Assembly (NCBI GenBank): GCA_025963725.1
Contig: JAOQAE010000003.1
Location: forward strand, 558,001-622,000
From: Bacteroidota bacterium
GTDB lineage: Bacteria > Bacteroidota > Bacteroidia > 2-12-FULL-35-15
Length of the DNA stretch: 64,000 nucleotides
Direction: 5' to 3'
Each line of letters opens with the position of its first letter. Positions within the stretch are counted from its first letter, which is position 1. The translations under genes and the position numbers were made by a program. Shown here piece by piece: positions 35,945 through 45,600 of the stretch. The notes beneath the pieces were generated by a model. It had not been told where the DNA came from and did no database searches. It saw only the letters and a list, made by a program, of their open reading frames with translations.

Positions 35945-36976
35945 ATGAAAAAGCGGATCATTATCACTGTCGCGATTGTCTTTTTCTCTCTCCTTTGGAG
36001 AGGGGCTGAGGTATGTGCGCAGGACATTCATTATTCGCAGTTCAATGCTTCGCCGATGAACCTGAACCCGGCGCAGGCCGGCCTGTTCGACGGCGACTGG
36101 CGCTTCAACGGGAATTACAGGAGCCAGTGGTCCGCGATCCCCGTACCATACAAAACATTCTCGCTTGCAGGCGATACACGCTTAAAGACCAAAATGGAGA
36201 ATGATGTTCCGGCAGCGGGATTACAGATCAACAACGATAAATCCGGTGATTCAAAATTCGGGACCACGCAGATCTTCCTTTCCGGATCGTATGTGAAAAA
36301 GCTGACGAAGGATTCCTGCAACTTCCTGTCGATCGGCATTCAGCCGGGCATCACCACCAAGAGCTTCAATGTAAATGCGCTTACGTTCGATAATCAGTAC
36401 GACGGCGACCAGTACAATGCTTCGCTTGCAAGCGGCGAAAATTTTGCTGCAACGCGCATCACGTATTTTGATATGGGTGCCGGATTGGCTTACCTGTGGC
36501 GCAAGAACAGCCGCACCAAAATAAACTTCGGCGTATCGGCATTCCACCTGAACCGCCCGAAACAATCCTTCCTCAACAACGATGCGATCAGGCTCGACAT
36601 TAAAACAACAGTAAGCGGAATAGGGCAGATCCCCGTTGCTGCAAAGCTGGATGTGCTGCCAAGCTTTATGTACCAGGGACAGGGAAAATTCCATGAAACG
36701 CTGCTTGGCCTGTTCGGGAAATATTACCTGAAGCCTGTGAATGGCGCGGAAACAGCGGTATCGCTTGGCGCCTTTCTCCGCGTGAAGGATGCGTTCATAC
36801 TTGCAGCCAACATGGATTACCGCAATTTTACCGTAGGATTAAGCTATGATGTAAATACCTCGAAGCTCCGCGAAGCCACCAACCGCCGCGGCGGGTTCGA
36901 AATTTCCGTGATCTACATTTTCAAAAAGGTCGTTCCTTTTGTCGCGAAGAAACGTGTTTGTCCAATTTATATGTAA
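35945..36976 (+). CDS. PorP/SprF-like outer-membrane protein linked to T9SS
   Basis: A 343-residue outer-membrane beta-barrel of the PorP/SprF family. The mature start QDIHYSQFNASPMNLNPAQA, at about residue 26, is the family hallmark. SprF-type proteins assist secretion or attachment of a specific type B cargo encoded nearby. Here the likely clients are the two giant CHU_C proteins upstream (inference). Residues 15-23 of the signal peptide (SLLWRGAEV) are encoded by a copy of the interspersed CTCTCC..GGAGAG hairpin repeat, so the repeat has become part of the signal peptide. The OmpA-like gene starts three bases after the stop. Confidence 0.88.
   Translation: MKKRIIITVAIVFFSLLWRGAEVCAQDIHYSQFNASPMNLNPAQAGLFDGDWRFNGNYRSQWSAIPVPYKTFSLAGDTRLKTKMENDVPAAGLQINNDKSGDSKFGTTQIFLSGSYVKKLTKDSCNFLSIGIQPGITTKSFNVNALTFDNQYDGDQYNASLASGENFAATRITYFDMGAGLAYLWRKNSRTKINFGVSAFHLNRPKQSFLNNDAIRLDIKTTVSGIGQIPVAAKLDVLPSFMYQGQGKFHETLLGLFGKYYLKPVNGAETAVSLGAFLRVKDAFILAANMDYRNFTVGLSYDVNTSKLREATNRRGGFEISVIYIFKKVVPFVAKKRVCPIYM
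35986..36013. repeat. interspersed hairpin repeat inside the PorP/SprF-like signal peptide
   Basis: CTCTCC, loop TTT, GGAGAG (35988-36002) followed by GGGGCTGAGGT matches the repeat family found in intergenic gaps at 17841, 20727 and 35857. Here it lies in frame in codons 15-23 of a coding sequence. Confidence 0.75.
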
Positions 36977-36979
36977 TGT

Positions 36980-39025
36980 ATGTCTGATAAGGGAATGATC
37001 AATGTGGAACGTCATTGCGAGCGGAGCGAAGCAATCTTACGCGTTTACTATAAAAGGCTTCTTTGTTTCCTTTTTGTTCTCATATCTCATATCTCATATC
37101 TCAGCTCTCCTTTACAGGCACAAAAATTAAAGCAGCTCATTGCCGACGGCGACAAAGCCTTTGCTAACAACGATTATTTTTCCGCAGCCATTTACTACAA
37201 CCAGGCGATCAACCAGGATTCCAGCGACATGGCCATCCAGTACAAATACGCTGAAGCAAGCCGCCTGAACTATGATTACGACATTGCAGACCACTGGTAC
37301 AGCAAGGTGTTCAAAAAGGATTCGCAGGGAAAGCTGTATCCTGAATGCTCGTTCTGGCTTGCGATGATCAAAAAGAACAAGGGAAAATACAAGGATGCAA
37401 AAAAAATGTTCGACAAGTATGCGAAGAAGAACAAGAAGAAAAAGGACAGCTATTATGTAAAAAAAGCGATCCAGGAAGTGGCGGCATGTGATTATGCGCA
37501 GCTGCTGATGGCCGCGCCGGATAAGTCGATCAGCATCATTCACCTCGACAGCTCGGTGAATAGTAAGGTGTCGGAATACGCGCCAATACAGGTCGATAGC
37601 GTGCTGTACTTTTCTTCCCTGCGTGATAAAAAAGACAGGGACAAGAAGAACAATGTGAGCTACAATAAAATTTATACGGCGAAGCAGGACAGCCTCAAAT
37701 GGCAAAAGGCGAACGAGCTGGATTCACTGTTCAACCGCAACGGCATTCACAATGCCAATACTGCCTTCAACAACGATTATACAAAAGTGTACATCACGCG
37801 CTGCGAGCAGAAGGATGCTGCACTTTCGTTCAGCTGCCAGATTTATACATCCGATTATAAGGACGGGCACTGGACGCCGTTACAGCTGCTCCCGGAAGAG
37901 ATCAACCAGAAAGGCGCTAACAATACGCAGCCTGCGATCGGTTTCCTTGGCGACCAGGAAGTGCTGTTCTTTGCATCCGACCGTCCGGGTGGCGAAGGTC
38001 AGATGGACATCTGGTACAGCAGGATCAACAAGGATGGAACATACGGCAAGGCTGTGAACGCCGGTAAAAAAGTGAATACGATCGAGGACGACATTACGCC
38101 ATTCTATTGCAAGCCCTGCCAGGAGCTGTTCTTCTCTTCCACATGGCACAAGGGTTTGGGCGCTTTCGATATTTTCAAGAGCGAATTTAAGAACAATGAA
38201 TTTACGGAGCCAAAAAATTTAGGCTCGCCGATCAACACCAGCTACAACGATATTTATTTCAGCATCAACTCGAAAAAAACGGCGGCATTCTTATCGTCCA
38301 ACCGTCCGGGATCCTACTTCGAGGAAAAGGAAAGCTGCTGCAACGACATCTACACATTTAAGATCCCGCGCATCGATGAGCCGCCGGTAAAGGTCGACAG
38401 TACGAAGATCTTCGTAACGCAGATGAAGCTGCTCGTGCCGCTTACGCTGTACTTCCACAACGATGAGCCCGACAAAAAAACGCTGGCAACCACCACCACA
38501 AAAAATTATAAGAAAACGTACGAGGATTATTCCGCAATGCGCGATCAGTATAAAAAGGAATACTCAAAAGGCGCTGCCGGTGAAAACATCGAGCGCGCTG
38601 TGAGCGACATCGATAACCTCTTCGACGACAGCGTGGATGCCGGGATGCAGGACCTGGAGAAGTTCGCCCAGCTCTTGCTGAAAGTGTTAAAGGACAACGA
38701 GAAAGTGACCATTACCATGAAAGGGTTTTGCAGTCCGCTCGCCTCCACCGACTACAACGTAAACCTTGCCAAGCGCCGGATCTCCAGCCTCCGCAACTAT
38801 TTCATGGAATACCAGAACGGCGTATTTGTAAAGTATGTGAACAACCCGAATGAAGCGGAAGGCAGCATTAAATTCCTTGATGAGGAGATCGGTGAATTAA
38901 AGGCCCGCCCCAATGTAAGCGATGATTATTACGATACGAAAAACTCGGTGTACAGTCCGGCCGCCGCGCTGGAACGTAAGATCCAGATCATTGCTATTTC
39001 TACTTTTTCGGAAGGGAGCAAGTAA
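36980..39025 (+). CDS. OmpA-family protein with TPR and PD40 repeats (PorE-like partner of T9SS)
   Basis: A 681-residue envelope protein. After an unusual N terminus come TPR-like repeats (about residues 50-180), then PD40/WD40-like beta-propeller repeats (about 200-460, with FFASDRPGGEGQMDIW and AFLSSNRPGS), and a C-terminal OmpA-like peptidoglycan-binding domain (about 535-680). This order is typical of proteins encoded beside PorP/SprF genes. The OmpA domain is divergent: the usual GHTD-type motif reads GFCSPLAS. The frame starts at 36980 or 36995; both starts place residues encoded by an interspersed GTCATTGCGAG repeat (HCERSEAI) ahead of the hydrophobic signal core (LLCFLFVLISHISYL). No ATG lies between the repeat and that core. 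Confidence 0.85.
   Translation: MSDKGMINVERHCERSEAILRVYYKRLLCFLFVLISHISYLSSPLQAQKLKQLIADGDKAFANNDYFSAAIYYNQAINQDSSDMAIQYKYAEASRLNYDYDIADHWYSKVFKKDSQGKLYPECSFWLAMIKKNKGKYKDAKKMFDKYAKKNKKKKDSYYVKKAIQEVAACDYAQLLMAAPDKSISIIHLDSSVNSKVSEYAPIQVDSVLYFSSLRDKKDRDKKNNVSYNKIYTAKQDSLKWQKANELDSLFNRNGIHNANTAFNNDYTKVYITRCEQKDAALSFSCQIYTSDYKDGHWTPLQLLPEEINQKGANNTQPAIGFLGDQEVLFFASDRPGGEGQMDIWYSRINKDGTYGKAVNAGKKVNTIEDDITPFYCKPCQELFFSSTWHKGLGAFDIFKSEFKNNEFTEPKNLGSPINTSYNDIYFSINSKKTAAFLSSNRPGSYFEEKESCCNDIYTFKIPRIDEPPVKVDSTKIFVTQMKLLVPLTLYFHNDEPDKKTLATTTTKNYKKTYEDYSAMRDQYKKEYSKGAAGENIERAVSDIDNLFDDSVDAGMQDLEKFAQLLLKVLKDNEKVTITMKGFCSPLASTDYNVNLAKRRISSLRNYFMEYQNGVFVKYVNNPNEAEGSIKFLDEEIGELKARPNVSDDYYDTKNSVYSPAAALERKIQIIAISTFSEGSK
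37010..37043. repeat. interspersed GTCATTGCGAG repeat within a coding start
   Basis: GTCATTGCGAGCGGAGCGAA and then GCAATC form a hairpin-prone repeat (GATTGC/GCAATG inverted arms) of a type common in Bacteroidota intergenic DNA. It is translated here as part of the N terminus of the OmpA-like protein. Confidence 0.65.
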
Positions 39026-39077
39026 GATTTGTACTTTAAGCCCGAAATCCTTGTTTGTTATAAATGCCTTATCTTTG

Positions 39078-39107
39078 TTGGAATATAAGAGCTTATTTAT
39101 ATATTTG
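39078..39107 (+). promoter_or_regulatory. promoter of the DUF6169 cassette, close to the start codon
   Basis: TTG at 39078-39080, exactly 19 bases, then TATATTTG at 39100-39107. Both elements are perfect. The ATG at 39112 begins only four bases after the -7 element, so the transcript would be leaderless or nearly so, or translation of the first frame would be poor. Confidence 0.65.
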
Positions 39108-39111
39108 CCAC

Positions 39112-39303
39112 ATGACACCTGCCAATAAACACACAACAGATAACTCATACACTTATGAGAAATCTGATACTGTACCTGTTTGGGTAAGTAAGTTAGATGG
39201 GCTAAAGTCCAAAATAAAAGCACATCTGCACTCTCCAGATAGCGACAAAACCATTGACGTTAAGTTTTGTCATCCAGTTAATGTACCCTCTCAGGAAAAG
39301 TGA
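39112..39303 (+). CDS. small hypothetical protein upstream of the DUF6169 gene
   Basis: A 63-residue hydrophilic protein with no recognised family. The ATG at 39112 directly follows an ideal promoter. The last 23 bases overlap the start of the DUF6169 gene in another frame, so the two may be translationally coupled. The composition is A+T-rich like its partner. It could be a small partner of the DUF6169 protein, or only a leader frame that delivers ribosomes to it. Moderate confidence that it is translated. Confidence 0.5.
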   Translation: MTPANKHTTDNSYTYEKSDTVPVWVSKLDGLKSKIKAHLHSPDSDKTIDVKFCHPVNVPSQEK

Positions 39304-39757
39304 TACCGGTTATTCCTTTACAACTCAAAGCAATGTTAAGTATGAAATATTCTTCACATTACTGCCTGAGGAATTGCATCCGCTATTAATCCGCGACCAC
39401 GTTTCTAATTATTTTTATTTCGGTATAGAAAGATTAACAGATAAGGCCGGAGTTATCGACCCATTTATCAGGAGAACAATTGTATTCACCATCGTGTCAT
39501 TCTTTTTAGAAAACGAAGGAGCTGTTTTGGTATTCAATTACAGTAGTACTGAAGGAAAGTTAGAAGCAAGGCGAAGATTATTTCATGCCTGGTTTGAGGA
39601 ATTCAGGACACATACCGTCTACCAATTCCATCAACATGATTTTTCTGACTTTGCTACAGTATGCGCGTTGTATAAAAGATCAGGCGGGGTTAAGTTTGAA
39701 TCCATTAAGTCGAGTATTCACAAGTCTCTCGAAAATTTAAATAGCGTAAAGGATTAG
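39281..39757 (+). CDS. DUF6169-like protein
   Basis: A 158-residue soluble protein. The start region SDTGYSFTTQSNVKYEIFF fits the pattern of DUF6169 proteins (Y.F.T..G..Y.V.F). So does the central block with DPFIRRTIVFTIVSFFLEN, followed by NYSSTEGKLEARRRLFHAWF. The family has no established function. The ATG at 39281 is chosen over an in-frame ATG at 39254 because the conserved region begins there. It overlaps the upstream 63-residue frame. A+T-rich composition unlike the T9SS genes around it suggests acquisition as a cassette, which is inference. Confidence 0.75.
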   Translation: MYPLRKSDTGYSFTTQSNVKYEIFFTLLPEELHPLLIRDHVSNYFYFGIERLTDKAGVIDPFIRRTIVFTIVSFFLENEGAVLVFNYSSTEGKLEARRRLFHAWFEEFRTHTVYQFHQHDFSDFATVCALYKRSGGVKFESIKSSIHKSLENLNSVKD

Positions 39758-39760
39758 GCA

Positions 39761-39823
39761 GCTCTGTGTCTCCGCGCCTCTGCGAGCGGAGCCTTTGCAC
39801 TCTTTGCGTCTTTGCGTGAACCT
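39761..39823. repeat. interspersed repeat (CTTTGCGTCTTTGCGTG type)
   Basis: The tract holds CTCCGCGCCTCTGCGAG and CTCTTTGCGTCTTTGCGTG, the inverse of the GCAGAGGCGCAAAG repeat at 8643. It fills the gap between the DUF6169 gene and the convergent type A cargo gene. Confidence 0.6.
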
Positions 39824-39827
39824 GTTT

Positions 39828-40937
39828 TTACCGCGTGATCACCATCCTCTTTACTTCCCTGGAATTGCCGTTCTCAAGAGATAAAAAATACATCCCCGGT
39901 TTTAAGTTGAGCGCGGCAAGGTCAATAGTAACAACCTGTCTTCCTGCGGGAACAGTTTCATTAGCAATAACAGCTACTACCTGTCCTGTTAAGGTGCTCA
40001 TGCTTATTTTCACCTTTGATGCTGCACGAAGCTCATAATTTACAACTGCGTATTCCGAGGCCGGGTTCGGATACACCGAAAAGGAGCTTGCATTGGCAAT
40101 TTCAGCAATTCCCACCTGCGGAACTTCCGCGCGGATGCTGTCCTGGTAAACCACGCGGTTCACCGTTTCTCCGCCTCCGCCTTCAACAGCATCCACCTGC
40201 AGCAAAGGGGTTTTTGATCCGGCCCCGAACCATTTGTACTCAATGCGGGTAGGAACAGCAAATGCTTGTCCGAACCCCAGTGTATCCAGGTAAATGGAAT
40301 CGGTTGCGGTAATTACGGAACGGATCCTCAGCGCCGGGAATGTTCCGAAAGGCGTTGTGAGCGTTCCCCAGCCGTCTACAACGCTTTGGCGGTGGCCGGT
40401 TTCACCATAATAAAATGGAACAGCGGCAATGGTAGGAGTGGAAAATTTATAATCGCAGGCCATGGTATCGCCGTAGTTCATTGGAAAATCGTAGATGGTA
40501 TCCGGCTTGGAGTAGATCATCGGAATGGTTGCCCCGTTTAAAGTGTAGCCGATCCCGTTCTGGCGGAGATTAGCCGTGCTCTTCCTGAAAAAATCATAAT
40601 CCGCTTCAATTGCAAATCCCGGTACCGGTGCTCCCACATTCTGGTAATTCCTTAATCCGTAAGTAGTGGTAAAGGTGCTGAATATAAAATTATAAGGGCT
40701 TGGGAACGTGGAAGGCGCATCGAATTTTTCGTAGCGCTGAGCAGTTGGCGTAAGCGCTGAGAAATCCCAGGCATAGTTTGAACCGCTGAGCGTATGATCC
40801 ACGCCTGCAGTAGAGGCGGCGTCGCTTACTTTAACGGAATCATTGGCATTCGGCATATCGGCGGATGTAACGGTGATCTGCGCAAGCGAGGCGGTAGCAG
40901 AAAGTATGCAAAAGGAAAAGAAGTACTGTTTCATCAT
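39828..40937 (-). CDS. secreted protein with T9SS type A C-terminal sorting domain
   Basis: A secreted protein of about 369 residues. The ATG at 40937 (or the next codon) is chosen because the signal peptide KQYFFSFCILSATASLAQ follows at once; an ATG ten codons upstream would add a polar stretch. The mature part of about 270 residues is not recognised. The last ~80 residues form a Por_Secre_tail domain: FSVYPNPASEYAVVNYEL, then a MYFLSLENG block and the end KRMVITR. This predicts T9SS export, CTD removal and anchoring to lipopolysaccharide in known systems. It is transcribed convergently to the DUF6169 cassette and divergently from the MORN gene. Confidence 0.9.
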   Translation of the reverse strand: MMKQYFFSFCILSATASLAQITVTSADMPNANDSVKVSDAASTAGVDHTLSGSNYAWDFSALTPTAQRYEKFDAPSTFPSPYNFIFSTFTTTYGLRNYQNVGAPVPGFAIEADYDFFRKSTANLRQNGIGYTLNGATIPMIYSKPDTIYDFPMNYGDTMACDYKFSTPTIAAVPFYYGETGHRQSVVDGWGTLTTPFGTFPALRIRSVITATDSIYLDTLGFGQAFAVPTRIEYKWFGAGSKTPLLQVDAVEGGGGETVNRVVYQDSIRAEVPQVGIAEIANASSFSVYPNPASEYAVVNYELRAASKVKISMSTLTGQVVAVIANETVPAGRQVVTIDLAALNLKPGMYFLSLENGNSREVKRMVITR

Positions 40938-41048
40938 GGTATATTGTTTTTTATAAAAGTATGACATTTATTTTGATTTGAGGAAGTATTGCCTTCTGCT
41001 ATAATGAGTTAAAAAAACAATAAAACTCAGATGAAGCACCTCTTTGTT

Positions 41049-41078
41049 TTGAAACCGGGAGCATTTTGTTTAAATTTG
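41049..41078 (+). promoter_or_regulatory. promoter of the MORN-repeat gene
   Basis: TTG at 41049-41051, exactly 19 bases, then TAAATTTG at 41071-41078. Both elements fit the Bacteroidota consensus. An AAGGAG ribosome-binding site follows at 41081-41086, unusually good for this phylum, nine bases before the ATG at 41095. Confidence 0.75.
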
Positions 41079-41094
41079 TAAAGGAGAATAAATT

Positions 41095-42654
41095 ATGAAA
41101 AGTATTATCAGGATTATTTTAGTGTTCTTGCCTTTGTGTGTTTTCGGACAAACACCTCCCAATACCAACCCTAACGGATATAATAAATTCTATTATGACA
41201 ATGGCGTGGTTTCCAGCGAAGGCATGATGCGCGACGGAAAGCCGGACGGCTATTGGAAAACCTATTCGCAAAACGGGAAAATAAAATCGGAAGGCAACAG
41301 GAAGAACTTTCAGCTCGACAGCACCTGGCGTTTTTACAACGAGCAGGGAAAGCTCGCCTTTGAATTCAATTACAAGGATGGCAAAAAGAACGGCCTTAAA
41401 AAAACATACGACCTCAAGGAAGGCATGCTCGTTACCTCCGAGAATTATGAGAACGACGTAAAGCAGGGGCTCACCATCAGCTACTACAAGGATGGAAAGG
41501 TGAAGCAGACCATTCCATTTGTTGCCGGCAAAGAAGAAGGCGCAGGGTTTGAATATGCGCCCGACAGCACCATCATTACACTTACACAGTACAAGATGGG
41601 CTTTGTGCAGAAAGAGGAAAAGATCAACCGCCGCGATGCCGCCGGGCTGAAGCAGGGCATGTGGAAAGAGTTCTATCCTACAGGGGTCGTGAAAACGGAA
41701 GTGAACTATACCGACGATAAAATGAACGGCTACTTCAAGGAATATTCCCCGAAAGGAAGCCTCGTAAATACCACGAAATACATCAATGGCGCGTTGCAGA
41801 CCAATGTTCCCGAGCTTGCCAAGCTGGATGTTAAAACAACTTATTATGAGAACGGTGCGGTAAAATTCACCGCCACCTACAAAGATGGCGTTGCAGAAGG
41901 CATTCAGCGTGAATTCTCTCCGGAAGGAAAAGTGGTAGGCGCGAAGCTGTATTCCGAAGGCGTGCTTACAGGTGAAGGCATTTTAGATACCGCCGGGCGC
42001 CAGCAGGGCATGTGGACCGAATATCACCCCAACGGGCAGATTAAATCCAAAGGCGAATACCTGAACGGCAAGCGCATTGGCGAATGGGTGTTCTATCACC
42101 CGAACGGCAAGGTGGAGCAAAAAGGAAAATACGATAAGAAAGGAAAGGCGCAGGGCACCTGGAAATGGTATTACGAAAGCGGCAACCTGCTGCGCGAGGA
42201 GAATTACCGTAACGACCTCCAGGATGGCATGATGACCGAATACAGCGATGCCGGCCCCGACAGCGTAAAAGTGATCACCAAAGGCGAATACGTGGATGGA
42301 CAAAAAGAAGGCCCATGGACGCTTGAGCTGCCCGATTACCGCGAGGAAGGAAGCTACAAAGGCGGCCTCCGCGACGGAGAATGGAAGCATTATTATACCT
42401 CAACAGGCAATCTCCGCTTTACCGGAAAATTTATCGACGGTGTGCCCGATGGCAACCAGGTGTTTTACTATCCGAATGGAAAAGAGCGCCAGACGGGCAA
42501 ATACGTGGGTGGACTCAAGGAAGGCGAATGGCGCTTTTACGATGAATCCGGTTTCCTGTTCCTGACCATCCTGTTTAAAAATGATATAGAGATCCGTTTC
42601 GACGGGGTAAAGGTAACCCCCGAAACACCTACTTCAGAACCCAGTATAAAATAA
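41095..42654 (+). CDS. exported MORN-repeat protein, YwqK-like
   Basis: A 519-residue protein with a signal peptide (about residues 1-19, ending VFGQ). About 15 to 18 MORN-type repeats of 20-24 residues follow (pattern YYENGxxxxExxYKDGxxxG.W), for example YYDNGVVSSEGMMRDGKPDG and YHPNGKVEQKGKYDKKGKAQ. Databases often label such proteins as YwqK family antitoxin, but nothing here supports a toxin-antitoxin role. A secreted MORN protein is more likely a binding or scaffold protein. It has its own promoter, and the PAS kinase gene starts 21 bases downstream, so both may share a transcript. Confidence 0.85.
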   Translation: MKSIIRIILVFLPLCVFGQTPPNTNPNGYNKFYYDNGVVSSEGMMRDGKPDGYWKTYSQNGKIKSEGNRKNFQLDSTWRFYNEQGKLAFEFNYKDGKKNGLKKTYDLKEGMLVTSENYENDVKQGLTISYYKDGKVKQTIPFVAGKEEGAGFEYAPDSTIITLTQYKMGFVQKEEKINRRDAAGLKQGMWKEFYPTGVVKTEVNYTDDKMNGYFKEYSPKGSLVNTTKYINGALQTNVPELAKLDVKTTYYENGAVKFTATYKDGVAEGIQREFSPEGKVVGAKLYSEGVLTGEGILDTAGRQQGMWTEYHPNGQIKSKGEYLNGKRIGEWVFYHPNGKVEQKGKYDKKGKAQGTWKWYYESGNLLREENYRNDLQDGMMTEYSDAGPDSVKVITKGEYVDGQKEGPWTLELPDYREEGSYKGGLRDGEWKHYYTSTGNLRFTGKFIDGVPDGNQVFYYPNGKERQTGKYVGGLKEGEWRFYDESGFLFLTILFKNDIEIRFDGVKVTPETPTSEPSIK

Positions 42655-42675
42655 CACCTGCACCTGAAAATTTTA

Positions 42676-45600
42676 ATGTCACTCTCCTCCAAAACAAAAG
42701 CGCAGCTTATTGCCGAAGTTAAAAAGCTTCAGCGGAAGCTCGAATTGACGGAGAAGAAAAAAGCGGTGGCGCCTGCTGCTGCTAAGGAGCGCCCCTGGAT
42801 GTCGGTATTCAAGCATTCGGGGAATACCGTGGCCGTGGTGGACAAAAATTTTAACGTGGTAGATGTGAACAAGACCAGCCGCGGACGCAAAAAGAGCGCG
42901 GTACTTGGAAAAAAAGCATACGACCTTGCATTTCCCGAATCAAGGGACACCATAAAAAAAGCGATCGGCGCGGTTTTCAAAACCGGCAAAGCGCAGGAAT
43001 ACATTACCCGGGCCTACTCCCTTAGCGGTAAGCCTGCCATCTTCTCCTGCAAGGCAACACCCCTGTACGAGAACAAAAAAATAAGCCTCGTGATCGTTGA
43101 AGCAACTAACATCACAAGGGAGATAGAAGCGCAGGAGCAGCTCAGCCAGAACGAGGAAAAATTCAGGATGCTTGCGCAGAATGCGGCCGATATTATATTC
43201 CGCTACCGTACCTATCCTGATTTTGCCTGTGAATACATCAGCCCCTCCGTAAAAAAGATCACCGGCTACTCGCAGGAGGAATATTACCAAGACCCGACGA
43301 TCGGCATGCGCATCATCCATCCCGAGGATCTTCACATTGCCGAAAAAAGTAACCGGCTCATCGCAAAAGCAAAGCCGAAGGCTGTGCTCGAACCTGTTGT
43401 GTTCAGAAGCATCCGCAAGGATAAAAAGATCGTGTGGATAGAAAGCGTGAACAAGCCGGTCCACGATGCAAAAGGCCGCATGATCGCTATTGAAGGCATC
43501 ACGAGGGACATCACCGAGCGTAAAAAGGCAGAGGATATTTTAAAGCAAAGCCAGGAAAACCTTTCCCAGGTATTGAACAACATCAATGAGCTGGTGTATT
43601 ACATCGAGTTTTTACCGGAAGGAAAAAAGCGCGTGAAATACCTGAGCAGGCAGATCAAAAAAGTGCTGGATGTTAGTCCGGCCGAATACGCCAAAGCAGG
43701 CAACGAGCTGGTAGCGCTCTGCCACCCCGACGATATTGAAAAGATCAGGGAAGTGGCAAAGGAGCTGAGGAAAACAAAAGCCCCGCAGGAATTTACCTAC
43801 CGTTTTTATCACCGTTCAAAAAAAGAATACATTTGGATCGAGGAGCGCATCACCCCGCAGATCGACGAAGCCGGGAAGCACATCGGGAACTTCGGGCTCG
43901 TAAGGGATGTGAGCGACCAGATCCATGCCGAGAACCAGCTGAAGGAAAGCGAGGAAAAATTCAGGATGCTTGCCGAGAATGCGCTGGATGTGGTGTACCG
44001 CTTCGGACTCCGTCCTGTTGCGCGCTACGAGTATGTGAGCCCTTCCATCTTCAGCATTTCAGGCTATACTCCGGAAGAATTTTATGCCGATCCGGGGCTT
44101 GGCTTTAAGATCATTCACCCCGACGACCGCTTCCTGCTGGGCGATTCCGAAAAGCTCATCTTCGAAAAAAAGCCCATCAGCAATGTTAAGGAACCCAATA
44201 TAAAATTACGCTGGATCAGGAAAGACGGATCCGTGGTATGGACCGAAACCGTGAACACGCCCGTGCGCGACAGCGAAGGAAAGATAGTTGCCATTGAAGG
44301 AATTTCCCGCGACATCACACAGCAGAAAGAAAGTGAGGAGCGCTTCAAGATCCTTTCCAATGCCACGTTCGAAGGCATCGTATTTTCGGAGCATGGCCGC
44401 ATCATCGATGCGAACGACCAGTTCCTCCAGATGTACGGCTATGGATCGATCGCAGAGATCGCCGGCAAGCATGTGATCGACGATTTCGTAATAGAGAGCC
44501 AGCGCTCCATGGCCCGCAAGTTTTTACGCCTCCCCAAATCGGAACGCTATGAAGTGCAGACCGTGAGAAAGGATGGAACGCTCATGACCGTTGAAACACA
44601 GGCGCAGAACATCCCTTATTTCGGAAAAACGATCCGCGCCACCGTGATCTACAATATTACAGAGCGCAAGCAGTACGAATTAAGCCTCCGCGAAAGCGAG
44701 CGTACGCTTTCCACGCTCATGAACAACCTTCCGGGGATGGCCTACCGCTGCAATTTCGATGAGGACTGGACCATGATGTTCGTAAGCAAGGGCTGCTCCG
44801 AGCTTACGGGATACAGGCCTGTGGATCTCGTAAACAATAAAAAGCTTTCGTACAATGAGCTGATCATTCCCGAAGACCGTGAAAAGGTGCGCCGGCTTGT
44901 AATGACGGCGCTCGAGAAGCGGAAGCCTTACGTTTTATCCTATAAGATCAAAGCGGCGAAAGGCGAGATAAAATGGGTCTGGGAAAAAGGGGAAGGTGTT
45001 TTTTCGGATGAAGGAAACCTGCTGTTCCTCGAAGGCTTCATCATCGATGCAACAGAGCGGCAAAAATTTGAAGTGGAGCTCAAGCGGAGCCGCGAAAATT
45101 ATAAAAGCCTCGTGGATTATTCACCCGATGGCGTATTCATCCACATCGACGGAAAAGTGGTGTTTGCAAACCCCAGCGCCACAAAGCTTGTGGGTATAAA
45201 GAACAAGGAAGAAGCGATCAATTATTCGCTCTTCGATTTTCTTCTCCCCGAATACAGGGCGCTCATCATCGAGCGCATTTCAAAGGTGATCAAAGGCGAG
45301 CCGCAGGAATTCATAGAGCTGAAGATTAAAACACTCAGCGGCGAGATCAGGGAAGTGGAAACAAAGCCTATTCTCATCAAGTTCAACGGCAAGGATGCCG
45401 TGCTCACCGTTGTACACGATATTTCCACGCAGAAGCAGCTTGTGAGGGAGCAGATGCGTGCACAGATAGCCGAGGAAACAAACGAATTGCTCGAGCAGGA
45501 GATCACGAAACGAAAGGTGATCCAGCTGCAGCTGCAGGAGTCGCAGAAATATACACGGCTCCTCATCAGCAGCTCGCTGGATATGATCTGCGCATCTGAC

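Noticed and set aside
39112-39757. 63-residue frame and DUF6169 gene as one frameshifted gene
   Set aside because: The DUF6169 frame already contains the expected family start, so nothing is missing that the upstream frame would supply.
41095-42654. YwqK-type antitoxin role for the MORN protein
   Set aside because: The product has a signal peptide and many MORN repeats, and no toxin-like gene is adjacent; the label is a family name only.
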